Shown: in pieces, positions 1 through 10,180 of the stretch
How the letters are laid out: each line of letters opens with the position of its first letter
Numbering within the stretch: the stretch's first letter is position 1
Assembly (NCBI GenBank): GCA_003667245.1
Contig: RCNN01000429.1
Coordinates: 1-14,938, forward strand
Origin: Heterostelium multicystogenum
Lineage: Eukaryota > Evosea > Eumycetozoa > Acytosteliales > Acytosteliaceae
Direction: 5' to 3'
Length of the DNA: 14,938 bases
Program-made: the position numbers and the translations under genes
Notes under the pieces: model-generated
Told to the model about the DNA's origin: nothing
Databases searched by the model: none
What the model saw: the letters and a program-made list of their open reading frames with translations, nothing else

Positions 1-51
1 CCTCTTCTTCCATCACCCTCCCTGATCACCACCAAAGTAGTCATCAAGTGA
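1..51 (+). CDS. possible 3' end of a gene running in from the left
   Basis: The first 51 bases have about 50% GC, well above the AT-rich DNA that follows, and one frame is open from base 1 to a TGA at 49-51 (17 codons, ending in TKVVIK). This could be the tail of a plus-strand gene that would converge on the terpene synthase. Another plus frame is also open here, so strand and frame are uncertain. Too short to identify. Confidence 0.25.
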   Translation, partial: PLLPSPSLITTKVVIK

Positions 52-640
52 TAAGGAATTTCCCCATGACTTTATTATTATTTTCTTTGCTAATAATTAA
101 ATTTTATTATTATGATTATTATAACTTTTTTTAAATATAAATAACTATAAATCTAAATATCTAAATATCTAAAATATCTTTAAACTAATAATAAATAATC
201 TAATATATATTTATCTATCTTAAAAGATAAATATATATTTGTTTTAAAATAAAATAAAAAGGTGTTACAATGCAACAATGTTACATAAAAAAGGTAAAGT
301 AGTATTAATAAACAATCATCCAATCCATCAATGTTTTTGATTATCTTTGGATAGTGTGCCTAATGCTGTTGCACACAACCCAAAAATAATTGAAAAAACT
401 TAAAACAACCATACCACGACCATGCATTAAAGGTACACCCACTCTACTCTCATCATCAAATTCTGATGAAAATAAAAGTCTCCCCCAAATTTATGAGAAA
501 AATCTTGGTAGAAAATGAAATTTTTATTATTTCAATAAATCTAGATTTCAGTGTGCAAATTTGCCAATCTTTTGAAAAGTCCATCAACTATTAATAATAA
601 TAACAGTAATTCTGATTGGAGCGAACTCGAGACTTCCTTA
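52..640. other. AT-rich spacer, 3' of the terpene synthase
   Basis: About 590 bases, very AT-rich up to about 250 and moderately AT-rich afterwards. No convincing gene is seen. It must contain the 3' untranslated region of the minus-strand terpene synthase and the end of whatever lies to the left. A 42-codon minus-strand frame at 456-584 is within what chance gives at this base composition. Confidence 0.5.
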
Positions 641-1631
641 TTAGGAATCAAATATATCAATATTTTCTATTTTATTTGTATCTCTTTTGATGTTTGGCTT
701 GAAATGTAGGTTTCCTGCTGTGATCTTCAGCCCAGCTTGAAGATATTCGTTGATTATTTCGTTGTTGGGATAAAGTTGGACGAGTCTATCGATTTGCTTG
801 ACCAATCTGCTCGATTGATTTCGTTGATGAGTTGGACCACTTGGTCAATCGACTTTTGCGGATCGTTGTTTGCCAATGTGAGAATCTTTACGTAGTTGAC
901 GAAGATCTTTATCATTCATTTCTTTGCGGAAGGAATAGACATCGTTGATCAGTTGATTGGCCACACCATAGTGGTAGCGGAAACAGCTTGAAGTCGCTGC
1001 TACTCTATGATCTCTTTGTATTCATTGGCATCGACACTGCACAGACACGTTGGCCAATGTATGATGAAATTACGAAATTCACTGCAGAGTCTTCCAGTCT
1101 GATCTTTGTGTATTGCTCATAGGTTGTTGTGTTGTTGATCGCTCCTCTATTCTTGCACTGCAAAGACGAATCCTCGTGTTTGGTTTCGGCAACAAACTGC
1201 TCAATTAGAGTCTTGTTTCCAATGAACTGGTCCACACACATCCCAGTAGATCTTACCAAAGATTTCGAGTTTGGATGGCAGCCCGTCGCGGTTGAATAGA
1301 TCCTCTACATGTTGCACATGATCTTTTCCTATGTTTCTCTCAACATGATCATCAAACACAAATATCCACTCCATAATCTTGCAGATATTCAAGAGCTGTA
1401 TTTCGTTGGCTTGGGGAAAGCATAGAAGTGCGAATCTGACAACGTAGTCTCTGGCCCAATCGACAGAGTACAGACTTTTCCACAAAGTCAACCTATCCTT
1501 TATACTCTGATAGTGTTGATTCTCGATTGCCTCACCATACTTAAATTCAATCAAAGGTAATACTATACTGGCATTTCCTTATATCTGCTTCCATCCCATT
1601 CATAAATTAAATTGTCTTCCTTTTTTTCCAT
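641..1631 (-). CDS. terpene synthase (dictyostelid class I type), frame-broken
   Basis: Class I terpene synthases ionise and cyclise a prenyl diphosphate using metal ions held by two motifs. Both are present. The aspartate-rich motif reads FVFDDHVE (DDHVE codons at 1353-1339). The NSE/DTE motif reads NDVYSFRKE (946-920), matching ND..S...E exactly. Upstream is a helix-rich segment with W-K-S-L and F-P-Q-A-N, and the C-terminal part (about 900-641) ends at a TAA at 641-643. The best start is an ATG at 1631-1629 (MEKKEDN...), which puts the DD motif near residue 90, normal for the family; this start is tentative. The frame changes near 1570, 1245, 1050, 1008, 900 and 812, yet conserved sequence continues across each break. 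At about 1245, removing one G from a GG restores the frame. No intron is needed. Family assignment is firm; substrate and product cannot be read. Confidence 0.88.
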
Positions 1632-1936
1632 TGCAAAAACCAATCCGATCAAGATGAGACTCCTTTCGTTATGAATTTTCAGATGTTTCCATAATCAGTT
1701 TTGCGCTCCTAAATGATCATTTTTTTAAAATTAAATAGTCACGTGACTAGCGATTGATTATCTAATTTTTAAAGAAAATAACGACATGATGAATATGACC
1801 TCTAAAGTCAAACAGTTGGAAAGGAAGCTTGAAGATATAGATAAGGAAATTAAACAAGAACCAGTGAATTCAATGGTCATATCTCTCAACTGTGATGAAT
1901 TGTTTTGGGATTGGTAAATAAGATGAGCAACAATTT
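1632..1936. other. spacer between P450 A and the terpene synthase (promoter region of the synthase)
   Basis: About 300 bases between the P450 A stop codon and the proposed terpene synthase start, AT-rich, with a short GC-richer patch around 1740-1755 (CACGTGAC). The promoter of the synthase should lie here. The minus-strand open frame across 1758-2042 is the displaced frame of the P450 A C-terminus running on into this spacer, not a separate gene. Confidence 0.5.
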
Positions 1937-3677
1937 TTATTTTCTTTTGTCTAACTTCAGTAAAAATGGTTTTGGTTTGATTGTTCAATCCATATACTTC
2001 TTTCCTCGTCAATGTGCTTGCCATCATAGGAGGAAACAACAAAGTTGGACATAATGTTTGGCAATTCCGATGTAGAGTTCATCATGGGCCAAGTTCATTC
2101 CGACACAGTTTCTTGGACCTGTGCTAAAAGGAAGATAGTAATCGGCATGATTCTCATCTGCATTGGCACCCAAAAATCTTTCTGGATTGTACAGTTCTGG
2201 ATCTTTCCAATGATTATCATGGTGGGGATAGACCATAGAAAATTGATTATGATTTGTGCACCCTTTGGTATGAAAAACTTGATCATTCAATAGGAATAGA
2301 GTCTCTTGTCTGTCTTGGAATACCAAAGGGGCCAACAGGTCGCATTCTTAGTGTTTCTTTGATGGCAAAGCATTCAGATATGGAGTACTGTTTTTGTGAG
2401 CTAAACTAACAACTCCATTGACACCTACAACCTCTTTGAGTTCCTTTCCAACTTTTTCCTGAAATATCTGGATTATTTGCCATGAACAATAAGAACATTC
2501 AATGGTTGTCGCACTTGTATCTGTTCCGCCAACAAAAAATCAAATAGACACTGCAATTACACCATGTCTATCTTTTCCATCTGAGTCGATAATCAAAATA
2601 TCAAGTAAATCACGTGGACTATATACAAAGCTATTAGTCATTATTGTTTCTATCTGATTAAATCTTTGGATCTTACTTGTTTCTATCAATGGTTTTCAAA
2701 GTGTTCATCGTAAATCTTGGATACAAAAGCTATAGACTGGATCCATTTCAGTTCCAATAATGAATTTTCTTGCACCATAGTAAAATGGCTGAATGATTTT
2801 AACATATTCAGCTAATGAGCCAGGTCCTATCTTAAAAATGGTATCGATTGGTCCAATTAAATAGCCTAGTCTACCTTCATCAACACCTTCTTCATAAGGA
2901 ATCTCATCGGCAAATACAATGCTGAAGATGATGTTCAAAGCATACTTTTTGCAATACTTCATTGGTGAGAACTGTAAAGACCGGATGACTTATAATTAGT
3001 TATTATTCTCAAATTAGAGTATCCAGGTAACTTACGGGCTGACTTGATTTCTCGAAATTGAGACATTACCGAAACGAAAAGGGGATGATTGCTTCTCCAT
3101 TACTGAAATGGTTGAGCGAAGCTTGGTTTTGGTGAAAGAGTTTGCCACAAGCTTTCGATTATGGTACCAACGCTCATCTCTTGCACTTACCAAGTTTTGG
3201 TAATGGTTACTACCAATGGCAAATGTTGGATTTTGTATCCTATTTCAAAAAATTATGATTGTGTGTCACAAGTATAAGTTTTGCAATCACAGGATCATTT
3301 ACAACGATTGTGTAATACTTGTGTTGAGTATAAGCATATATGCCAATAATAATTGAATACTATTATATCTTTATAATACGTACATCACCCATCCAAAACT
3401 TAATGACATCTCCATAGGTTTTAGTCATTTTCATCAGTGTAAATATGTGGTGATTTAGTTTTACCCAACTGGGTGAAGATTTCCCAAAATTGGAATGACA
3501 GATGGACCTTTAGGATCATGTTTATCTGAGAACTTTCGTAATTTTGACACCTTTTAAGTGAATTCGTTGGTTAATAGGCATATTAGATGGCAATCGTGGA
3601 CCACCAACGTAAAAGACTTACATAGGAATATAACGGTATAACTACAAATAAAATAAAGAATAAACTAAACACATCAT
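1937..3677 (-). CDS. cytochrome P450 'A' (tandem copy), frame-broken
   Basis: Microsomal haem monooxygenase of the dictyostelid P450 expansion, probably anchored in the ER. Five exons are deduced from GT-AG pairs and paralogue alignment: 3677-3622, 3550-3384, 3317-3036, 2971-2677 and 2618-1937, about 494 codons, normal for a P450. Exon 1 is a hydrophobic anchor (VFSLFFILFVV...YSY). Exon 2 has the proline-rich hinge KGPSVIPILGNLH. Exon 5 holds the I-helix oxygen-binding motif GGTDTSAT, the PERF-type segment YNPERF and the haem loop FSTGPRNCVG with its Cys ligand. Stop TAA is at 1937-1939 once the last frame break is corrected. The frame breaks many times; examples are an extra C in H-Q at about 3466, an extra A after E-T in exon 4, and GCCAAACATT for GCCAACATT near 2053. 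The terpene synthase lies about 300 bp downstream on the same strand. Subfamily is not certain; it resembles the CYP508/513/514-type group. Confidence 0.88.
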
Positions 3678-3950
3678 GGTTGGAGTCAAATAAGATAATG
3701 AGTCCAACATGTTGCCTTTTAGATCCTGTCTTTAGTTGTTAGCTGTTTTATTCACTGATGATGTCAATCAAGTTCTAGAAGTTGGACCAGATAACTAATC
3801 TAGGAAAAAAAAACAATTGTTCAATTTTGATTGATTTAGAAGTTTTTATTTTGATCTTTGTGCAAATCTTTCAAGATTTTTTATCGGTTTATTTTTGGTA
3901 TCTTTGCTTGTTTCATCGATTATTCCAAAGGTACAAGGTCAAACTTTGTG

Positions 3951-5642
3951 TTAATTGTAATTTCTATCTCTTATTAGTTTCAGGTAGAACTCTTTGGGTC
4001 TGATTGTAAGGCCAAATACTTCGGTTTCGGTCGATTGGGTTGCCATCATAGGAGGAAACAACAAACTTTGACATGATGTTGGCAATACCTAGGTACATTT
4101 CATCATGGGCCAAGTTGAGTCCACACAGTTCCTTACACCTGAGCCGAATGGTAAGAAGTAGTCGGCGTGATTCTCTAGGCTCAAGAAACGCTCAGGCATA
4201 AACTTTGAAGGTTCACTCCAAGTGCTTCTCGTCGTGGCACAGTCCAAAGAAAACATATCATAATTGGGTGCCTTTGGGAAATGAAGTATTGATCATTCAG
4301 CAAAATAGACTCTTTGGTCTCTCGTGGAACACCAAATGGACCAATATGTCTTCAATCTGAGAGTCTCATTGATAGCTGCATTCAAGTATGGTGTGAGGCT
4401 TCTGTGAGAGAGCGACACCTTCATTAGAGCGTAGAGCTTCACCGCAACTCTTTTCCGATTTTCTCTTGGATCTCAGGATTGTTGCCATGAACAATAGGAA
4501 CCACTCAATAACAGTAGAGGTGGTATCGATAACCACCCAACATTATATCAACGCATACAGCTACAACACCGAATCTATCTTTTCCCTCGGAATCGATAAT
4601 CAAAGAATCCAACATATCTCTTGGACTATTAAATGATTTATTAGTATACCAAAAGGAGAATGCTCAAGATTGAAACTTACTTTTCTTTGTCAAGAGTTTC
4701 CAAGTGTTGGTCATAGATTTCAGCAACAAAATTAAAAAATTGGGTCCATGTCAGTACCGGTAATTCTTCGGAATCCATAATACAAGGGTTGGAGAATGTT
4801 GATGTAGTCCACTAAAGAACCAGCTTCCACTTTTCTAAGTACATTGTCCAGTGGATTAATTAATATCCGAATCTACCCTCATCAATACCTTCTTCATTAA
4901 GGAATTTCATCAGAGTATATCATATTGATATGATATTAAGAGAAACTTTTTACAATATTTCATAGGAGCAAACTGTTGGATTTCAATCAAAATATTAAAA
5001 TATTAATTATTGGTAGCCCTAACTAACTTACTGGCTCGCCTGTTTTTTCAAATTCCATCATAGTAGTCGTAAAGAGGTCGGCTTGCTTCTCAATTACCGA
5101 AAGTGTCGAACGTACTTTGGTCTTGGTGAATGAATTAGCTACCATCTCTCATCTCTTGCACTCGATAGATTCTGATAGTGGTTACTTAACAAACTAAGTG
5201 ATGGATTCTGAACACGGTTTAAAAAATTGTCATGATAGGTGACAAGAATTTGTTTGGCAATCACTGGATCATTTACAACAATAGTATAATTCTATTAAAC
5301 AAAATTATAGTTATAAATATATTGAAATTTGAATTGATAGGTTGATACTTACATCACCCATCCAAACTCTAAAAACATCACCATAGGTTTTGGTCATTTC
5401 CAGCAGGGTTCGATGTGGCAATGCACCAAGTTGGTGAAGATTTCCAAAATTGGGAGAAAAGGTGGACCTATTGGATCATATTTATCAGAAAATCTCCTAA
5501 AATTTAATTAACTTTGTATTGGAAGAAATTGGAATTTATTAGTTTTCCAAATGGAAATATTATTAAAAACTCTCTATTACTTACATAAGAATACACAATA
5601 TATATAATATACAATAAGAAAATAGCTAAAAAAGATATTCAT
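3951..5642 (-). CDS. cytochrome P450 'B' (tandem copy), frame-broken
   Basis: Second tandem P450 with the same five-exon layout: 5642-5585, 5496-5353, 5291-5032, 4972-4681 and 4625-3951. The first residues are MNIF followed by a hydrophobic anchor. Exon 2 ends TYGDVFRVWMGD, exon 3 ends EKTGEP, and exon 4 begins FAPMKYCKK. Exon 5 carries the I-helix motif (GGIDTTST after removing one T near 4534), the ExxR motif as NETLR where C has KETLR, and the haem loop FGSGVRNCVG, where Val replaces the usual Pro before Arg. The Cys ligand is kept. The stop is TAA at 3951-3953 after the corrected C-terminus (FGLTIRPKEF...). One base is missing from a GGG just after the haem Cys (about 4123). It is the most diverged of the three sister copies in its signature motifs, so real decay is more plausible here than for A or C. 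The exon 1-2 join is not fully resolved. Confidence 0.85.
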
Positions 5643-6417
5643 ATGTTTTTTTAGTCTAATTTATTTTAATATTTACTGGTTGTCTGGTAATAATAGTATA
5701 GTTATATAAAATTGAATGCTTTTGATATTAACTTTGAAACAAACAATGAGATTGACACTATATAAAAAGATTTAACATTAATAGTAGAAGATGAACTTTT
5801 ATGTGTAAACAAAACGGTAACCAACTAACTTCAATCTCCATTATCTTCATCTTTAATTGATAGTTTTACAGTTTAGATCAAAAGTTTTGTTCCTACCACA
5901 CCACTCACTTCTGAATCCCTTTATCTATCAATCTAAACAACACCTCAATCAATCAATTTCTATCTTCATAACACACCACCACATAACTAATTCCTGGTGT
6001 AAACAAATTTATTTTGGTACAATAAATAAACTAAAGTAATTCATCTAAAAATAAATGGTATTGGGACAATATTGTATATCAATAAATTTAAATTATCAAG
6101 TATGAATTATAAAAATTCTCATTAATTGAACTTAATTTAAACTACAAAAATGGTATTGTATTTATTTGCTGATAAATAACATTACCCAATGATATTAAAT
6201 GTTCATAAATCTAGAAAATCTATATAATTGTTTTAATTTGGAGATCAATTTCTACAATTTACTCACGTTTAATCTATTTTTATTTATGAATGGATTGATC
6301 TATTCAATTCCTGTTTTTTATGAAAATATACCACTCGATTATTAATAGAGTTGGTATCTAAATACAAAATTCGAAATAAATAAGCATTTGTGGTATGGAC
6401 ATAATCAAAAAGAATTA
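5643..6417. other. AT-rich spacer upstream of P450 B
   Basis: About 775 bases without a convincing gene. The first part (5643-5760) is strongly AT-rich and should contain the P450 B promoter. The stretch 5820-6010 is pyrimidine-rich with repeated CAATC and CACCAC words. A 60-codon plus-strand open frame across 5857-6039 (LLNPFIYQSKQ...) has low-complexity composition, and I do not call it a gene. From 6060 to 6417 the sequence is plain AT-rich DNA. Confidence 0.5.
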
Positions 6418-6878
6418 CATTTCGAAATTGATCTGATGGAATGACGAATGGGTTGGATTAATATTTTTAACACACCACATGACTAAAAAATAGTTGCTAG
6501 TAATCTACTCAACCTCAATTGGATCTTCAACCTAGAGAGTTTCACCTCCCTCAAAATGATAGGTTCCATCTAAATACATTGAACTTTGAATAAATAAAAT
6601 TTTTCTACCTACCTGCTCCAAATGATATGTTTAGTCAATTGACTCTCATCTAAATCTGTTGGAGGTTGAATTCTATGTGTTTCTTAAGAAACTAATTTAA
6701 TACCTTAGAGTCTGAATTTAATCTAGAATGAATATATGAGGAACTTTAATCACATAATCTTCAAGGTGAAAAAAAGATATCTCTTTAATATGATTGCAAT
6801 GGATAGAGCCAATATATTCAATGGAGTTGTCCTCTCAGAAGATTTTGTTCTTCCTCCTTTTTTCTGTTGACCTCCATA
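6418..6878 (-). pseudogene. decayed or frame-broken gene of unknown family
   Basis: Between P450 B and P450 C the minus strand holds a chain of coding-like pieces. It starts at an ATG (6878-6876) reading MEVNRKKEEEQNLLRG and continues after a frame change as NSIEYIGSIHCNHIKE... to HIFILD. Further pieces are THRIQPPTDLDESQLTK, SMYLDGTYHFEGGETL and VEDPIEVE. After an in-frame TAG the last piece reads ITSNYFLV...HQINFEM to a TAA at 6418-6420. The pieces TYHLEQVGR (about 6618) and TYHFEGGET (about 6557) look like two copies of one repeat unit. At least four stops and several frame changes interrupt it, more than in the neighbouring P450s, so true decay is likely. I do not recognise the family, and part of this could be chance. 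Confidence 0.35.
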
Positions 6879-6903
6879 GTTAGAGATTGACTTTTAAAGT
6901 GTT

Positions 6904-6909
6904 TTTATT
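6904..6909 (-). terminator. AATAAA poly(A) signal of P450 C
   Basis: On the minus strand AATAAA begins 11 bases after the P450 C stop codon. AATAAA is the usual eukaryotic cleavage and polyadenylation signal. The region is AT-rich, so the match alone is weak; its position just past the stop supports it. Confidence 0.4.
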
Positions 6910-6919
6910 ATTAGTAGAC

Positions 6920-8646
6920 TTACTTTCTGCTAGTTAATTTCAATAGGAATTCTTTTGGTTTGATTGTCAATCCAAATGTTTCAGTGTCATCTATTTGTTT
7001 TACCATCGTATGAAGAGACAACAAAGTTGGACATGATGTTGGCAATTGCTATGTACATTTCATCGTTGGCCAAGTTCAATCCAACGCAGTTTTCTTGGAC
7101 CAGTTCCAAATGGGAGGAAATATTTCATTGTGCTCATCATTAAGGAAACGCTCAGGCTTGTATTTTCTGGCTCGTCCCAGTGCTTCTCATGATGTGCCAT
7201 TCCATAGTACAAATCATAATTTGTGCACCCTTTGGAATGAACACTTGGTCATTCAATAAGATAGATTCTCTTGTTTCACGTGGCAATCCAAATGGCCCGA
7301 CGTGTCTCATTCTTAGTGTTTCTTTGATGGCAGCATTCAGATATGGAGTACTATTTCTGTTGGCCAAGGTTGCGATACCATTGAGACCAAGGACCTCTCT
7401 GAGTTCTTTTCCAACCTTCTCTTGGACATCTGGATTGTTTGCCATATACAAAAGGAACCATTCTATGGTTGTGGCACTTGTGTCAGTACCACCAAGCATA
7501 AAGTCAATACACACGGCAATAACACCAACTCTATCGTTTCCCTTTGAGTCAATAATTAAAATATCAAGTACATCTCTTGGACTTGAAGAAACATTAATAT
7601 GTTGCCTTGAATCTAATTAGGATTCTACTTATGTACATACTTGTTATAATCAATGGTTTCCAAAATGCTCATCGTAAATCTTGGATACAAATTTAAAGAT
7701 TGGATCCATTTCAGTTCCAGTTACACTTTTGAATGCATAGAAGAATGGTTGGAGAATAGTAATATAATCTACAAGTGAACCTGCTCCAATCTTTTTGAAT
7801 ACTGTATCCAATGGTCCAATCAAAAAGCCTAGTCTACCTTCGTCGACACCTTCTTCATAAGGAATCTCATCGGCAAATACAATGCTGAAGATGATGTTCA
7901 AAGCATACTTTTTTGCAATACTTCATTGGCGAGAACTAAAAAAGATATCGATAAGTAAGAAATACTAGAACTGTAAAAAAGTAGTTGTTCACTTACAGGT
8001 TGTCCTGATTTCTCGAATTGCTTCATGGTTGTCATGAAAAGTTCGGCTTGTTTCTCCATTACTGAAACAGTAGAACGCAATTTGGACTTTGACATGGAGT
8101 TTGCAAACTAACTTACGGTTGTGATACCATCTTTCATCTCTTGAGGCTGCCAAATTTTGGTAGTGGTTGCTAGTTAAACTGAAAGATGGATTCTGAACAC
8201 GATTCAAAAAGTTGTCGTGGTGTGTCACTAGTATGAGTTTAGCAATCACTGGATCATGTACAACAATGGTATAATACTAAAGAGAAATTGTAATGAAAGT
8301 AGTTAGACAGCTGATCGGAACATGGAATTCATCGAACGAAAACGATACTTACATCACCCATCCAAACTCTAAAAACATCACCATAGGTTTTGGTCATCTC
8401 CAAGAAATTTCTATGTGGTAGTGTACCCATCTGATGAAGATTTCCTAGGATTGGAATGAAAGCTGGACCTTTAGGATCATTCTTATCTGAGAACTTTTTA
8501 AATTTATATACCTATATTGATTATTTTTTCATTAATTATTAATACTAATTATCACCAGCAATAAACTAACTCATTTAACTAACATACATAAGAATAAATA
8601 ACATAGACAAAAAAATAATAAAAAAGAAAACTAGAAAGATATTCAT
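6920..8646 (-). CDS. cytochrome P450 'C' (tandem copy), frame-broken
   Basis: Best readable of the three sister P450s. Exons are 8646-8588, 8511-8353, 8276-7997, 7935-7641 and 7581-6920, about 485 codons. Start ATG is at 8646-8644, followed by a hydrophobic anchor (MNIFLVFFFIIF). Exon 2 is intact: KGPAFIPILGNLHQMG then TYGDVFRVWMGD. Exon 5 shows I-helix GGTDTSATTIEW, ExxR as KETLR, KPERF, and haem loop FGTGPRNCVG with the Cys thiolate ligand; the TAA is at 6920-6922. Introns of 59-76 bp use GTAAGT or GTATGT donors, and the last sits in phase 2 before S-P-R-D. About nine one-base breaks occur, nearly all in homopolymers: TTTT for TTT at 7090-7093 inside the haem loop, TTTT at 6998-7001, TTT at 7123-7125, CC at 7660-7661, AAA at 8105-8107 and a T run at 7909-7914. 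After correction no stop codon remains in the parts I read. Likely an ER monooxygenase acting on the locus product; substrate unknown. Confidence 0.9.
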
Positions 8647-9047
8647 GGTTGTCAAACGAATATAACTATCAAATGATAAAAATAATATTAGTATTTGATG
8701 GATGTAATTGTTTGGAACTTAAGTTTTAAATATTACTGTGATGGTAAAAGAGAGAGTGAATGATCTTTAAGGTCCGACAGTTGACTCTTTTAAAGAACCA
8801 GTCCACCTCAATTTTGTTAAATCAATCTGAACTGATTCTTTTTAAAAATAACTTTTTTTGGAGTGTTATCCAAAATTTTGCACAATTTATCAAAAACCCC
8901 CAAATCATGTGAATTATTTTAAAAAATTTTCAAAGATTTGAGTGGAAATAAATCATATTTGGGGAGATCTGCTGTCTGATTGATTGAGTTGTGGTGATTT
9001 GACCAAAACTGTTAAAAACAACTGAAATATGATTGTTTTAATTTATT
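8647..9047. other. spacer between secreted-protein gene and P450 C (P450 C promoter region)
   Basis: About 400 bases, AT-rich, with A and T runs around 8840-8930. No open frame worth calling is seen on either strand. It should hold the P450 C promoter and the 3' end of the secreted-protein transcript. Confidence 0.5.
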
Positions 9048-9629
9048 CTAACATGACACTTTGAATGCGCTTAGTACTGGGTCGGTGTAGCATTGATTGG
9101 TATAGGTATAGGGGAAGCAATTGCCACCATAGCAATTCACTACCTTGGGTTTGTTATTGACACAGGAGTAGGTGGTTCCCGATCCATCTTGGTAGCCGTT
9201 GGTGTAATAGGTGAGGTATGTTAGACCAGTGCAGCTGGAATTCGAGCTGTAGAAGGTGCTGTATGCGATCGCTTTTGGTGGAATAGAGCCTACGAGGCTA
9301 AATACTACTGTCTGTGGTACATAGGTGTCAATGAATGTAAAGTTACCAAATGGCTTGTCTAATGGGTACACAATTTGATCTCCTGCGCTCTTGCAACCTT
9401 GCGAATAGTAGGTCAGTGTAATGTTGTCTATTGTCAAGTCACTCCATAGCAATTGGATGTCATCTGGTATATCGAAATTTACACAAACTCCCAAAGGAAA
9501 ACCATAACCGTATCCTTCGACCTGTCCGGCATCGTTCAGCGGTGTAATATTAATGATTTGTTGAGAAACAGCAACTTGTATGAAATATGATAAAAATAAC
9601 AAGTAAATCATTGTTTGATATGAGTTCAT
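9048..9629 (-). CDS. small secreted Cys-rich protein (dictyostelid DUF3430-like)
   Basis: Intact, intronless, 193 codons from ATG (9629-9627) to TAG (9048-9050). Residues 1-22 form a signal peptide (hydrophobic MIYLLFLSYFIQVAVS, likely cut before QQ). The mature part has eight cysteines (49, 79, 133, 156, 166, 171, 180 and the last residue, 193), an even number suited to disulphides, and four N-glycosylation sequons (N27, N69, N96, N130). It is rich in Tyr, Thr, Ser and Gly and has no membrane segment after the signal, so it should be secreted or cell-surface. The pattern TYYS...C near 79 and YSCVNNKP...C near 156-166 recalls the DUF3430 family of dictyostelid secreted proteins; that match is from memory and not certain. 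Function unknown. It sits among the P450s but nothing in it suggests terpenoid chemistry. It has no frame break, unlike most of its neighbours. Confidence 0.9.
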   Translation of the reverse strand: MNSYQTMIYLLFLSYFIQVAVSQQIINITPLNDAGQVEGYGYGFPLGVCVNFDIPDDIQLLWSDLTIDNITLTYYSQGCKSAGDQIVYPLDKPFGNFTFIDTYVPQTVVFSLVGSIPPKAIAYSTFYSSNSSCTGLTYLTYYTNGYQDGSGTTYSCVNNKPKVVNCYGGNCFPYTYTNQCYTDPVLSAFKVSC

Positions 9630-9678
9630 GTTAAGTTAAAAGATATGATTTGAAATGTAGATAGTTTCCTGAATCTAT

Positions 9679-10098
9679 TTAAATAAACCATCGATTCACC
9701 TTGGGTTTGTTTGTAGGCCCAACAGAAGTTTCATCATCTTCTTCCACAAGATATTTTAAAAAATTCTGACTGATATTTATTTCATGGAAACATTCCATGG
9801 ACTCTGAATTTTTAATTACAAAAACTGGTTATTCTTCATCTCAGATGCTCGTTTATTGAAAATAACTCTTCTGCAAATATTCTCTCAGGAACCTATACAA
9901 ATTATTATATTATAGCTTCTATTATATTCTCTACTCAAATGTCAAGACTTTGTTTACAACCCTGGGTTTGGACTTAAGTGATCTCATTGCAAGTTTGTTT
10001 TTTTTCTTTGGATTATATTTGGAAACCTCAGAAAACTAAGATAAGATATTGTTAGACTCATTTCCAGGTATCTGATAATTATATCCTTTTCGTTTCAT
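9679..10098 (-). CDS. cryptic small spliced gene of unknown function, damaged
   Basis: Too fragmented for simple ORF finding. Exon 1 starts at ATG 10098-10096 in a good CCAAAATG context and reads MKRKGYNYQIPGNESNNILS. An in-frame TAG follows, and the same frame continues as FSEVSKYNPKKKNK and LKSKPRVVNKVLTFE. A 42-bp GT-AG intron (9934-9893) then joins in phase 2 to FLREYLQKSYF. After one frame break near 9850 the reading continues through NSESMECFHEINISQNFLK and YLVEEDDETSVGPTNKPK to NRWFI and TAA (9679-9681). The N-terminal half is Lys/Arg-rich and the C-terminal half has an acidic EEDDE patch, suggesting a nuclear or nucleic-acid-associated protein, but I recognise no domain. A later start at the MRSLKSK methionine would avoid the TAG. 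It ends only 49 bp before the secreted-protein start. The 42-bp intron is shorter than the others here, so the model is tentative. Confidence 0.45.
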
Positions 10099-10156
10099 TT
10101 TGGAGTTCAGAACTCTGTAATACAATAAATAATCATGACTTTTTACAGTTCTTTTT

Positions 10157-10162
10157 TTTATT
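10157..10162 (-). terminator. AATAAA poly(A) signal of P450 D
   Basis: AATAAA on the minus strand about 20 bases past the P450 D stop codon, followed by an A-run. Typical placement for a compact protist gene. Confidence 0.4.
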
Positions 10163-10180
10163 TTGAAAGCATTGGATAGT

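Noticed and set aside
456..584. 42-codon minus-strand open frame after the terpene synthase
   Set aside because: Length is expected by chance in AT-rich DNA, and there is no recognisable feature; probably 3' untranslated or spacer DNA.
2045..2293. 82-codon plus-strand open frame
   Set aside because: Antisense shadow of the haem-loop region of P450 A.
7180..7620. 146-codon plus-strand open frame
   Set aside because: It is the antisense shadow of exon 5 of P450 C, whose minus-strand frame has clear P450 motifs.
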